NCBI GenBank assembly: GCA_009702955.1
Contig: WLHA01000007.1
Coordinates: 1 to 14,928, forward strand
DNA: 14,928 nt
Direction of reading: 5' to 3'
Source: Actinomycetota bacterium
GTDB lineage: Bacteria > Actinomycetota > Acidimicrobiia > IMCC26256
The translations under genes were made by a program, and so were the position numbers. This document shows, piece after piece, positions 1 through 6,291 of this stretch; positions within the stretch are counted from its first letter, which is position 1, and each line of letters starts with the position of its first letter. The notes beneath the pieces were generated by a model. That model was not told where the DNA came from, made no database searches, and saw only the letters and a list, made by a program, of their open reading frames with translations.

Positions 1-726
1 GAGGTAGTGCCCGTTACCTCTGGCAGCGGAACTCTAAAGGATGCCATCAATGACGCGATGCGAGAGTGGGTTGCAAGCGTTGAAGACACCTATTACTGCA
101 TAGGCTCTGTAGTTGGGCCGCACCCATACCCGTGGATTGTTCGCGAATTTCAGCGAGTTGTAGGCGACGAAGCACGTGAGCAAGCTCGAGCTGTGCTCGG
201 AGGAGACCCTGATTTTGTTGTGGCATGTGTAGGTGGAGGTAGCAACGCTATGGGTACCTTCGCTGGCTTTCTAAATACCAAGTCGCGCCTGATTGGAGTT
301 GAGGCCGCAGGCCTCGGTCTTGAGTCTGGGCAGCATGGAGCATCACTGAGCCGCGGCGTGCCTGGGGTGTTGCATGGGGCGAGATCACAGTATTTGCAGG
401 ACGAAGAGGGACAGATTCTTGAGGCTCACTCAATAAGCGCGGGTCTTGACTACCCAGGGGTTGGGCCCGAGCACGCTTCTCTGAGTGCGGATGGGCGCGC
501 TGAGTATGTCTCGGCTACCGACGAGGAGGCCCTCGCTGGTTTCAAACTCCTATCAGTTACAGAGGGAATTGTTCCAGCCTTGGAGCCGGCTCACGCTGTC
601 GGATGGTTGGCGCGTGAGGCTGGGAAAATGATTCCCAAGGGTTCGAGCGTCGTGCTCACAATGTCTGGTCGTGGGGACAAAGACGCGCAGCAAGTATCTG
701 AACTACTTGATTTGAGTAAAGACTAA
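1..726 (+). CDS. trpB: Tryptophan synthase beta chain, 5'-truncated by the window
   Basis: The beta subunit condenses indole (passed from TrpA through an internal tunnel) with L-serine to give L-tryptophan, using pyridoxal phosphate in the cytoplasm. The reading frame is open from the first base, so the gene starts outside the window; 241 C-terminal residues of about 400 are present. Visible family signatures are the PHPYP segment, the phosphate-binding GGGSNAMG loop, the LESGQHGASL and GLDYPGVGPEH segments, and a C-terminal SGRGDKD whose serine contacts the cofactor ring nitrogen. The PLP-binding lysine and the catalytic glutamate lie upstream and cannot be checked. The TAA stop shares one base with the ATG of trpA, the usual sign of translational coupling between the two subunits. 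The identification is secure. Confidence 0.97.
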   Translation, partial: EVVPVTSGSGTLKDAINDAMREWVASVEDTYYCIGSVVGPHPYPWIVREFQRVVGDEAREQARAVLGGDPDFVVACVGGGSNAMGTFAGFLNTKSRLIGVEAAGLGLESGQHGASLSRGVPGVLHGARSQYLQDEEGQILEAHSISAGLDYPGVGPEHASLSADGRAEYVSATDEEALAGFKLLSVTEGIVPALEPAHAVGWLAREAGKMIPKGSSVVLTMSGRGDKDAQQVSELLDLSKD

Positions 727-1502
727 TGAATCTCGAATCTCAACTCAGGGAGAATCGCAGCGCAGGGCGACGATTGCTTGTCCCTTATATAACTGGCGGC
801 ATCAACGACGACTGGCTCGCAACCATTGAAGAGGTTGCTGCGCGCGGAGCGGACGCGATTGAGATAGGTATTCCATTCTCGGATCCAATTATGGATGGTC
901 CAGTAATTCAGGCCGCTTCGCAGCAGGCGCTGCTACGTGGGGCAACTCCTTATGGCTTAGTGGCAGAGCTCTCTTCGCTAGATATAGATGTTCCTCTGGT
1001 CGTGATGACCTATTACAACCCTGTGCATCATTTTGGTCACGTGAGGTTCGCTGAAGCGCTTGCCTCGTCAGGTGTCGACGCTGCGATAGTTCCAGATCTT
1101 CCGTTAGATGAGATCGATGAGTGGGCGGATGCGGCATCCAATTCAGGGATTGAAACTGTGCTGCTCGCAGCCCCCACAACCACTGACGAGCGCTTGGCAG
1201 CTATCTGCGAGCGATCGCATGGTTTTGTCTATGGAATAGCGCTATTAGGTGTGACAGGTGAACGCGATTCGGTCTCCTCTGAGGCGCTTCAAATGGGGAC
1301 ACGATTGAAGAACGCGACCGATAAGCCTGTGCTGCTAGGTCTAGGTATCTCGAACGCAAAGCAAGCGAGAGAAGCATCTGGAACTGCCGACGGTGTAATT
1401 GTTGGGAGCGCGTTAGTTCGCAGATTGCTCGAAGGAGCTTCTCCATCGGAGGCTGGAGATTTCGTCGCCACGCTTCGCGCTGGCCTCGACGAAGGCATCT
1501 GA
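726..1502 (+). CDS. trpA: Tryptophan synthase alpha chain
   Basis: The alpha subunit is a TIM barrel that cleaves indole-3-glycerol phosphate into glyceraldehyde-3-phosphate and indole, which TrpB then uses. At 258 residues it is close to the usual length and appears complete. The catalytic glutamate and aspartate are visible as E46 and D57 in the EIGIPFSDP...DGP segment, with the same spacing of 11 as E49 and D60 of the Salmonella enzyme. TYYNP, VPDLP, LLGVTGERD and the phosphate-binding GLGISNAKQA and DGVIVGSALV segments follow in order. The ATG overlaps the trpB stop by one base and has no strong ribosome site of its own, consistent with coupled translation. The next gene starts one base after its TGA, so all three are probably one transcript. 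Confidence 0.97.
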   Translation: MNLESQLRENRSAGRRLLVPYITGGINDDWLATIEEVAARGADAIEIGIPFSDPIMDGPVIQAASQQALLRGATPYGLVAELSSLDIDVPLVVMTYYNPVHHFGHVRFAEALASSGVDAAIVPDLPLDEIDEWADAASNSGIETVLLAAPTTTDERLAAICERSHGFVYGIALLGVTGERDSVSSEALQMGTRLKNATDKPVLLGLGISNAKQAREASGTADGVIVGSALVRRLLEGASPSEAGDFVATLRAGLDEGI

Positions 1503-1503
1503 G

Positions 1504-1830
1504 ATGCCCGCTGCATTCCCCGGCCCTGACCATTGCGATCTATGTGAAGCTGCACGCCTAACTGAGTGGTTCTACGAAGACGACGTTTGTTGGATTGCTG
1601 AGTGCGAAATATGCGCGGTGCCGATGGTAGTTTGGAGAGTGCACAGCACCTCGCCTTCATTGGAAGTGCTGTCTTATATGCATGAAAAGCTTGCAAATGT
1701 CGTAGAGACTTATTTCACATTTGAGCATTTCGTTGACGACAACATGCGCAATATTCCGGATCATTACCACGCCCATGCCCGCCCAGTAGGCGGGTTTTTT
1801 GGTCACGGAATACAACGGAGAGCACAGTAA
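1504..1830 (+). CDS. Small cysteine-rich protein resembling the HIT (histidine triad) family
   Basis: This 108-residue protein starts one base after the trpA stop and is probably the last gene of the trp operon. What can be seen: a CxxC pair at C11/C14, further cysteines at C29, C34 and C37, a WFYEDDVCW segment around residue 25, and HYHAHARP at residues 87-94. The last fits the HIT motif (His-hydrophobic-His-hydrophobic-His), and the CxxC followed by YEDD resembles the N-terminal half of HIT nucleotide hydrolases such as the zinc-binding Hint group. It is nevertheless divergent, and the glycine-histidine loop in the middle of the family is weak. A nucleotide hydrolase or transferase role is inferred. 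The last roughly 14 codons coincide with an intrinsic terminator, so the sequence after HARP may matter more as RNA than as protein. Confidence 0.75.
   Translation: MPAAFPGPDHCDLCEAARLTEWFYEDDVCWIAECEICAVPMVVWRVHSTSPSLEVLSYMHEKLANVVETYFTFEHFVDDNMRNIPDHYHAHARPVGGFFGHGIQRRAQ
1778..1800 (+). terminator. Intrinsic terminator inside the 3' end of the HIT-like gene
   Basis: CCCGCC at 1778-1783 and GGCGGG at 1789-1794 form a 6-bp all-GC stem with a five-base loop (CAGTA), followed directly by six T residues at 1795-1800. This is the textbook shape of a Rho-independent terminator and would end the trpB-trpA transcript. It lies about 30 bases before the stop codon of the gene at 1504-1830, so it is itself coding sequence. 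Confidence 0.75.
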
Positions 1831-1983
1831 TTCCCCTTTCTCGTTTACCGTTTGTTCACCTTCTAAATTTGCCGTTTTTTAAGGGACTGTATGTACGTTT
1901 TTAAGGCGGTCTTGATCTTGGGATTTACTGGAGCATCAACGATTCGCATTTACGTATCCGAATAACCAACAGACGGAGAAATA

Positions 1984-2523
1984 GTGAAATTGCGAAAATT
2001 GATCATCAGTGTTGGAGTTATGTCCCTTCTTTCTATGGGTTTTGCTGCTTGCAGCAGCGACTCTGAGACTGCAGAGAAGCCCACGACTACAACTTCAGCT
2101 CCTACAAAATGTGACAACACAATCGTTGATGTTGCAGTAGGGAATCCCGACTTCTCTACCCTCGTTGCAGCAGTAACAGAGGCTGGCCTCGTTGATACCC
2201 TCAACGGCGAAGGTCCGTTTACCGTATTCGCTCCTACAAACGAAGCGTTTGCGAAGATCCCAGCAGCCGACCTCGAGGCGATTCTCGCTGACAAAGAGAA
2301 GCTGACATCGATCCTCACGTACCACGTAGTCGGTGGAAAAATTATGGCGGCCGATCTGAAGCCAGGTTCACAGAAGGTTCCAACTGTGAATGGTGAAGAG
2401 GCAGAGGTTGTTGTTTCTGACGCTGGCGTCACCTATGCAGGTGCAAAAATCGTTTCAACTGACATCGAGACATGCAATGGTGTTATCCACGTAATCGACA
2501 CCGTTGTAGTGCCGATGAGCTAA
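1984..2523 (+). CDS. Secreted FAS1 (fasciclin) domain lipoprotein
   Basis: This 179-residue protein has a basic N-terminus (KLRK), a hydrophobic core and a lipobox-like FAAC ending at C23, so it is probably a lipoprotein anchored outside the membrane. A low-complexity linker rich in Ser, Thr and Glu follows, then one FAS1 domain from about residue 45 to 178. The FAS1 H1 motif (FTVFAPTNEAF) and H2 motif (NGVIHVIDTVVVP) are both clear. Single-FAS1 lipoproteins of this size are known in actinobacteria, for example MPT83 of M. tuberculosis, and are linked to adhesion. Two cysteines in the mature domain could form a disulfide. The GTG start has GGAG at 1975-1978, five bases upstream. The gene stands alone between a terminator and a hairpin, so it is probably monocistronic. 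The ligand is unknown. Confidence 0.92.
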   Translation: MKLRKLIISVGVMSLLSMGFAACSSDSETAEKPTTTTSAPTKCDNTIVDVAVGNPDFSTLVAAVTEAGLVDTLNGEGPFTVFAPTNEAFAKIPAADLEAILADKEKLTSILTYHVVGGKIMAADLKPGSQKVPTVNGEEAEVVVSDAGVTYAGAKIVSTDIETCNGVIHVIDTVVVPMS

Positions 2524-2548
2524 GGGGAGACCCTTATTACTTGGGAGT

Positions 2549-2578
2549 GCTGCAGGGGGTAGATATACCCCCTGCAGC
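2549..2578. terminator. Perfect 13-bp hairpin between convergent genes (probable bidirectional terminator)
   Basis: Bases 2549-2561 pair without mismatch with 2566-2578, leaving a GATA loop. Each arm carries five G or five C residues, so the stem should be very stable. It lies between the fasciclin stop (2523, +) and the hydrolase stop (2602, -). No T-tract follows on either strand, so it is a terminator of the stem-only kind, or a transcript-end stabiliser. Confidence 0.65.
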
Positions 2579-2601
2579 GACCCAGGGTTTAGACCTTAGG
2601 T

Positions 2602-3402
2602 TCAGGTTGTTTGCAGTCTTGCGGCAAAGAAATCTAGGACCTTCGAGAAGGCTTCGTACGTGGGATGGCCAGGATCATCTACGAAGTCGTGAGTCAATAC
2701 GCTATGGGCGCTCTTCTTAATGCCGTTTGCATTTCCCTCAGAGGAGTCGATCTCAATCGAGATGAATGCGTCGCCTAACGCTTCTCTCAGCGCAGCAAAG
2801 CGCTCGGCAGGAACTGCTCGATCCTCAGTAAAACGTAGGCCCATCATGCAGGCGCCGGCTGAAGTCTTGGCTTGAATTTTCTCTAGGTCTCCCGGAGCGA
2901 TCCCAATGTCAGATTTGCGCGCTGCGCCGATTGGCAGCGGTAGCGAAGGTTGGCTCAGTACTGGCGCTATGACGGAGTCGGAGAGCATCATCGCTAAGCC
3001 GAACCCTCCTGTGAAGCACATCCCGATTACGCCCACGCCTGGCCCACCGCACTTTGCGTGTTCGCTCTCGGCTAATGCTCGAAGCCAGAGAGTGATCGGC
3101 CTTGTTGAGCCGATTGCAAATGCAGCAAATTCTTTTGAAACGCAGCCTTTAATGATTGAGGATGCAGCGTAAGAATTTGTCATTGGCTTACCTGGTGTGC
3201 CGAATACCGAAGGCGTCACTGTGGTGTAGCCATGCGCTGCAATTCGCCTAGCGAGCACAGCATGCTCTGGCGTGATCCCTGGGATTTCAGGAATGATGAT
3301 GATGCAAGGGCCGTCGCCAAGGCGAAACACTTCACGTGTGACGCCTAGGAGGGTTACCTGTTCGGCTTGGAAGTCTTGTAGTTCGCTGCGGTAATCAGTC
3401 AT
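2602..3402 (-). CDS. Dienelactone hydrolase family protein (alpha/beta hydrolase)
   Basis: This is a 266-residue cytoplasmic alpha/beta hydrolase of the dienelactone hydrolase family, which opens lactone or ester bonds with a cysteine nucleophile. The nucleophile elbow is GMCFTGG with C129. E39 in PEIPGI matches the glutamate that activates the cysteine in the characterised enzyme. D194 and H233 (AHS) sit where the aspartate and histidine of the triad are expected. The protein is about 30 residues longer than the classic clc-type enzyme, and no other chlorocatechol or protocatechuate genes are nearby, so the true substrate is unknown. It lies 51 bases downstream of an MFS transporter on the same strand. 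It also has its own leaderless-type promoter: TAGATT ends seven bases before the ATG, and no Shine-Dalgarno site is visible. Confidence 0.9.
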   Translation of the reverse strand: MTDYRSELQDFQAEQVTLLGVTREVFRLGDGPCIIIIPEIPGITPEHAVLARRIAAHGYTTVTPSVFGTPGKPMTNSYAASSIIKGCVSKEFAAFAIGSTRPITLWLRALAESEHAKCGGPGVGVIGMCFTGGFGLAMMLSDSVIAPVLSQPSLPLPIGAARKSDIGIAPGDLEKIQAKTSAGACMMGLRFTEDRAVPAERFAALREALGDAFISIEIDSSEGNANGIKKSAHSVLTHDFVDDPGHPTYEAFSKVLDFFAARLQTT

Positions 3403-3409
3403 GGCAGCG

Positions 3410-3415
3410 AATCTA
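3410..3415 (-). promoter_or_regulatory. -10 element of a leaderless promoter for the hydrolase gene
   Basis: On the minus strand TAGATT is followed by seven bases and then the ATG at 3402-3400. Transcription would begin at or next to the start codon. No clear -35 hexamer is seen. Confidence 0.5.
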
Positions 3416-3453
3416 TCTGTTCTTGGAGAAGTGGACTCAGATTGCGACAGTTC

Positions 3454-5019
3454 TCAAATTTCGCTGGGGCTTACGTCGTCGAGGCCTACATGGGCTGTCT
3501 CCGGGAGTTTTCGAATCAGAAATACAGCAGCGATTAGGGGAGCGATCCCACAGAGCGCAATGGCCTTGCCGATTCCGCCGAGCGGGTCGCTTAGCCAGCC
3601 TGCAATCAAGAGGCCGGATGCTGAGCCAACTACGTATGCAAGAAGCATTAACCCGTTACTGCTTCCTCGAACCTCTGTCGGGAACATCTCTGCATCCATC
3701 GTGCCGATGGTCAGAGTTGATGACGCGGCAGCAATTATCGCGAGAGTTGAAGCGATCCAGAGAAGTGGTCCGCTAGCCAAGAAGAACGCCATCGATAGGC
3801 ATGTTCCTAAGAAGAGACTAACTATTGCAACTGGTCGCCTTCCTCGGGTCTCGGCTAGGCGTCCAGCAATCAAAATCCCGATCACGCCCGGCACGCCGTT
3901 AGTTATGCCTCTAAACGCAGCGATGCTCGATGAAGAGAATTGATGAACGTCCGCGAGGTATCGGTTTGTCAGTTGAGCAGATGGCGCTGAGAAAATATTG
4001 GTCAAGAAGCCGATAGCCGCAAGGAGTATGAACCGATTCCGATATGAGGCGTCGAATATCTCTCGCAAGCGAAGTTGGGCTCTTCCCCCTGGAGCGACTT
4101 TCTTGAATCGCGTTGTCTCGGGAAGGTGATTCCTGATGGCTGGAAGCAGCACAAGAGCTAGTGCGCTGAGCCCGAATGCGATACGCCATGATTCAGGGCT
4201 TCGATCAGCTAGGGGTAGCAGAATTACGGCGACAGCGAATCCTGCACCTGCTGCGAGGCTAAGGATTGATACTGCCCAAGCTCGCGCTCCATCGGGTGCC
4301 TCTTCTATGACCGCTATGCCTCCAATTACTAGAGCCGAGTTCACTGCAGCGCGAAGAAACAATTGGGAACCGGTAAAGATTGCGAAATTTGGTGAGAGTC
4401 CGGAGACTGCATTCGCTAGGCAGACCACGGCTACAGACCAGAGAATTACCTTGCGACGACCTATGCGATCCGAGGCAATAGCTGCAATGAGAGCAAAGAG
4501 CACTCCTAGTCGTGTGATTGCTAGCGCGGTGCCGAGCCCAGCATCGGAGACCCCGAATGAATCTGCAATCGCACTTGCATTCTGCCCGAAGAGCGCTGCT
4601 CCAAAGGCGGCTAATCCTGCAGCGAGTGAGGTTGTGGCTAGGAAATTGATCTGGTGTTCGCTGAACTCTGCAGGGGCAGATAGCGGTGAGCGCTTCAACT
4701 CCGAGGGTGCTGCCTGGCCCGAGAGTGAGGCTGTAATGCAAACGACTGAGTGCTTTAGTCCCCGTCGGAGCACCCACCTATGGACTGGATCGAAAGCCCA
4801 GCCAAAGAAAGGAATCTCTAAAGGCTGAACAGCGCAGAGAGCGATGCTTGAACCGTGTTCGGTACCTGTCACCACTGCTTCTAGGCGAGCATGCACATCG
4901 CCTGGTAGCGGGCCGGAGAGCGAGCCGTTTTGGGTCTTGTTCAGCTGCAATGATGACTCGAGAGCAGCAGCAACTACCTCAGGGGACTCAGTTGCTGCGA
5001 TCGTTATTCTGCGCTCCAC
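3454..5019 (-). CDS. MFS transporter with an extra N-terminal soluble domain
   Basis: This 521-residue protein has two parts. Residues 1 to about 115 are hydrophilic, contain no membrane segment and match no family I can name with confidence. From about residue 123 there are some twelve hydrophobic segments typical of the major facilitator superfamily. MFS loop signatures are present: DRIGRRK at 184-190 (motif A), a PETTRF segment after the sixth helix, RGRRP at 392-396 (the repeat in the second half) and FPTEVRGSSNG at 446-456. These resemble the metabolite:proton symporter and sugar porter branches; the substrate cannot be read from sequence. GTG at 5019 is the first start after an in-frame stop at 5029-5031, so the extra domain is not an artefact of a start chosen too far upstream, although a start further in is possible. 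The hydrolase follows 51 bases downstream. Confidence 0.88.
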   Translation of the reverse strand: MERRITIAATESPEVVAAALESSLQLNKTQNGSLSGPLPGDVHARLEAVVTGTEHGSSIALCAVQPLEIPFFGWAFDPVHRWVLRRGLKHSVVCITASLSGQAAPSELKRSPLSAPAEFSEHQINFLATTSLAAGLAAFGAALFGQNASAIADSFGVSDAGLGTALAITRLGVLFALIAAIASDRIGRRKVILWSVAVVCLANAVSGLSPNFAIFTGSQLFLRAAVNSALVIGGIAVIEEAPDGARAWAVSILSLAAGAGFAVAVILLPLADRSPESWRIAFGLSALALVLLPAIRNHLPETTRFKKVAPGGRAQLRLREIFDASYRNRFILLAAIGFLTNIFSAPSAQLTNRYLADVHQFSSSSIAAFRGITNGVPGVIGILIAGRLAETRGRRPVAIVSLFLGTCLSMAFFLASGPLLWIASTLAIIAAASSTLTIGTMDAEMFPTEVRGSSNGLMLLAYVVGSASGLLIAGWLSDPLGGIGKAIALCGIAPLIAAVFLIRKLPETAHVGLDDVSPSEI

Positions 5020-5025
5020 GATGGC

Positions 5026-5031
5026 ATGCTA
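5026..5031 (-). promoter_or_regulatory. -10 element of a leaderless promoter for the MFS gene
   Basis: On the minus strand TAGCAT is followed by six bases and then the GTG at 5019-5017. No Shine-Dalgarno site precedes the GTG. The TAG within this hexamer is also the in-frame stop that bounds the reading frame. Confidence 0.5.
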
Positions 5032-5054
5032 CGGGGAGTCCGTAAGGTATCTGA

Positions 5055-5067
5055 GTATTCCGAATAC
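5055..5067. promoter_or_regulatory. Inverted repeat in the divergent MFS / bcp promoter region (possible operator)
   Basis: GTATTC-C-GAATAC forms a 13-base inverted repeat with a single central base, about 24 bases upstream of the proposed -10 of the MFS gene and about 30 bases before the bcp start. A second short one, CGAA-TT-TTCG, follows at 5067-5076. The position suits a regulator acting on both genes, but no binding protein can be named. Confidence 0.3.
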
Positions 5068-5098
5068 GAATTTTCGAAGCAGATTTTAGGAGGAGAAA

Positions 5099-5569
5099 AT
5101 GTCAGTTCTCAAGGTAGGGGATAAGGCGCCCCTCTTCACATTGGAGAATCAGCGGGGCGAGAAGGTACGCCTCTCCGGTTTCAAGGGTAAGTCGGTAGTG
5201 ATCTACTTCTACCCAAAGGCTGATACTCCAGGATGCACAACACAGTCGTGTGCCTTGCGTGATGCTGGTGACGATTTTGCTGGTTTAGATGCTGTGGTGA
5301 TTGGAATTAGTCCTGATGCGCCGAGCCGCCTACTTAAGTTCGACGACAAGTACACCCTCGGGTTTGAGCTATTGGCAGATGAGGATCACACGGTTGCTGA
5401 GGCGTGGGGCGTCTGGGGGGAGAAGTCAATGTACGGGAAGAAATATATGGGGATTATTCGCTCTGCCTTTGTGGTCGATCCGAAAGGAAAACTCTCAGGG
5501 GTTTTCTACAAAGTGAGCCCGAAAGACACGGTAGGCAACGTGACCAAGGCTCTCGAGTCTGGGCACTAA
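5099..5569 (+). CDS. bcp: Thioredoxin-dependent peroxiredoxin, Bcp/PrxQ type
   Basis: This enzyme reduces hydrogen peroxide and organic hydroperoxides at a peroxidatic cysteine and is recycled by thioredoxin in the cytoplasm. At 156 residues it has the usual length. The active site is FYPKADTPGCTTQSC, giving peroxidatic C46 and resolving C51 five residues later, the spacing that marks atypical 2-Cys PrxQ enzymes. T43 and P44 and the arginine of the later IIRSAFVVD segment complete the active site. The ATG has a full AGGAGG at 5088-5093, five bases away, the best ribosome site in the window, so high expression is likely. The gene is divergent from the MFS transporter across an 79-base region with two small inverted repeats, and tRNA-Leu follows 69 bases after its stop. 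Confidence 0.96.
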   Translation: MSVLKVGDKAPLFTLENQRGEKVRLSGFKGKSVVIYFYPKADTPGCTTQSCALRDAGDDFAGLDAVVIGISPDAPSRLLKFDDKYTLGFELLADEDHTVAEAWGVWGEKSMYGKKYMGIIRSAFVVDPKGKLSGVFYKVSPKDTVGNVTKALESGH

Positions 5570-5638
5570 TCCCTCGACTCCATATTGGCTGATGGCCGGA
5601 AGTTTGTTGCTCCTGTGGCATTATCACACTCCCGACTT

Positions 5639-5725
5639 GCCCGGATGGCGGAATCGGCAGACGCGACGGACTCAAACTCCGTTGCCCGAAAGGGTGTGCG
5701 GGTTCAAGTCCCGCTCCGGGCACCA
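5639..5725 (+). tRNA. tRNA-Leu, anticodon CAA
   Basis: The acceptor arms GCCCGGA (5639-5645) and TCCGGGC (5715-5721) pair fully, followed by A5722 and an encoded CCA at 5723-5725. The anticodon stem ACGGA/TCCGT encloses the loop CTCAAAC (5671-5677), giving the anticodon CAA at 5673-5675, which reads UUG leucine codons. A long variable arm with a GCCC-GAAA-GGGT stem-loop marks it as a class II tRNA, as leucine requires. The T arm is GCGGG-TTCAAGT-CCCGC. All arms are intact. It sits between bcp and a membrane protein gene; no repeat of its 3' end is seen nearby, so nothing suggests use as an integration site. Confidence 0.97.
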
Positions 5726-5892
5726 GTTATTGATCCAACGATGAGTGATGCTCAGCCAGTTGTGGATCCAGAGGTTGAGTTCCATCCTGCGATTCAGTTG
5801 GAGTTGGAGCAGTCGCAGATTTCGCTCTATAAGACGGATGTCTTTCTATAGCGCATGTATAAAGCGATTCTCTGCGAGTAGGTTCTCCGGTA

Positions 5893-6291
5893 ATGGGCGA
5901 TGAAATAGTTGTTGAGGATTGGTTGTGGGACGACGACGCACCTGAAGAAGGTGACGACGCGCCCTTAAGTGCCTCGGAGTTGGCGCTACGCAAGCGAATG
6001 ATCAACATATTCATTGGGTCTGTAATGGGTGTCATCGTCTTGGTCGTACTCTTGATCGTCACGGTAAAGGTATTTACGCCCTCTGCATCTAGCAGAATTC
6101 CAAGTGGCTGCCTTCGTGGAAAGCTCGACGAGTGTCCTGTCAACAAGAAACCAACTTCGATAACCCTCCCAGGGGGTGGGACAATTCCAGCCCCTGAAAT
6201 CGACTCCTCGGATGGAGAGGCAAAGAAACTGCTTGAGCGTTGCCTCAACGGCGATGTAGCGGCGTGTAATGCAAGCAAATCAGGAGGATAG
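5893..6291 (+). CDS. Hypothetical single-pass membrane protein with four extracytoplasmic cysteines
   Basis: I do not recognise this 132-residue protein. The first 30 residues are strongly acidic, with runs of Asp and Glu. LRKRM at 32-36 then leads into one hydrophobic segment at about 37-60, so by the positive-inside rule the N-terminus is cytoplasmic and the C-terminus outside. The outer part has C73, C81, C117 and C125, two pairs each eight residues apart, which could form two disulfides. The end (KLLERCLNGDVAAC) faintly resembles a Sel1-like helical repeat with a paired cysteine. A TAGGTT at 5879-5884 lies eight bases before the ATG and might serve a nearly leaderless transcript; there is no Shine-Dalgarno site. 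Its last 12 bases overlap the end of the convergent acyl-CoA dehydrogenase gene. Confidence 0.7.
   Translation: MGDEIVVEDWLWDDDAPEEGDDAPLSASELALRKRMINIFIGSVMGVIVLVVLLIVTVKVFTPSASSRIPSGCLRGKLDECPVNKKPTSITLPGGGTIPAPEIDSSDGEAKKLLERCLNGDVAACNASKSGG

Noticed and set aside
1950..2432. Minus-strand open frame of 160 codons over the fasciclin gene
   Set aside because: The plus strand has a signal peptide, lipobox and both FAS1 motifs; the antisense product is low-complexity Ser/Thr/Ala.
4136..4828. Long open frame on the plus strand, antisense to the MFS gene
   Set aside because: The minus-strand frame encodes recognisable MFS loops and helices across the same bases. The plus-strand product is Ala/Ser/Arg-rich with no motif, as expected of an antisense shadow.
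5639..5725. tRNA-Leu as an attachment site for a mobile element
   Set aside because: No integrase gene and no second copy of the tRNA 3' end were seen in the window.
5741..5851. 36-codon open frame just after tRNA-Leu (MSDAQPVVDPEVEF...)
   Set aside because: It has neither a Shine-Dalgarno site nor a TAnnnT at the leaderless distance, and no recognisable feature. Its codon use is not out of place, so a small protein is possible but unsupported.
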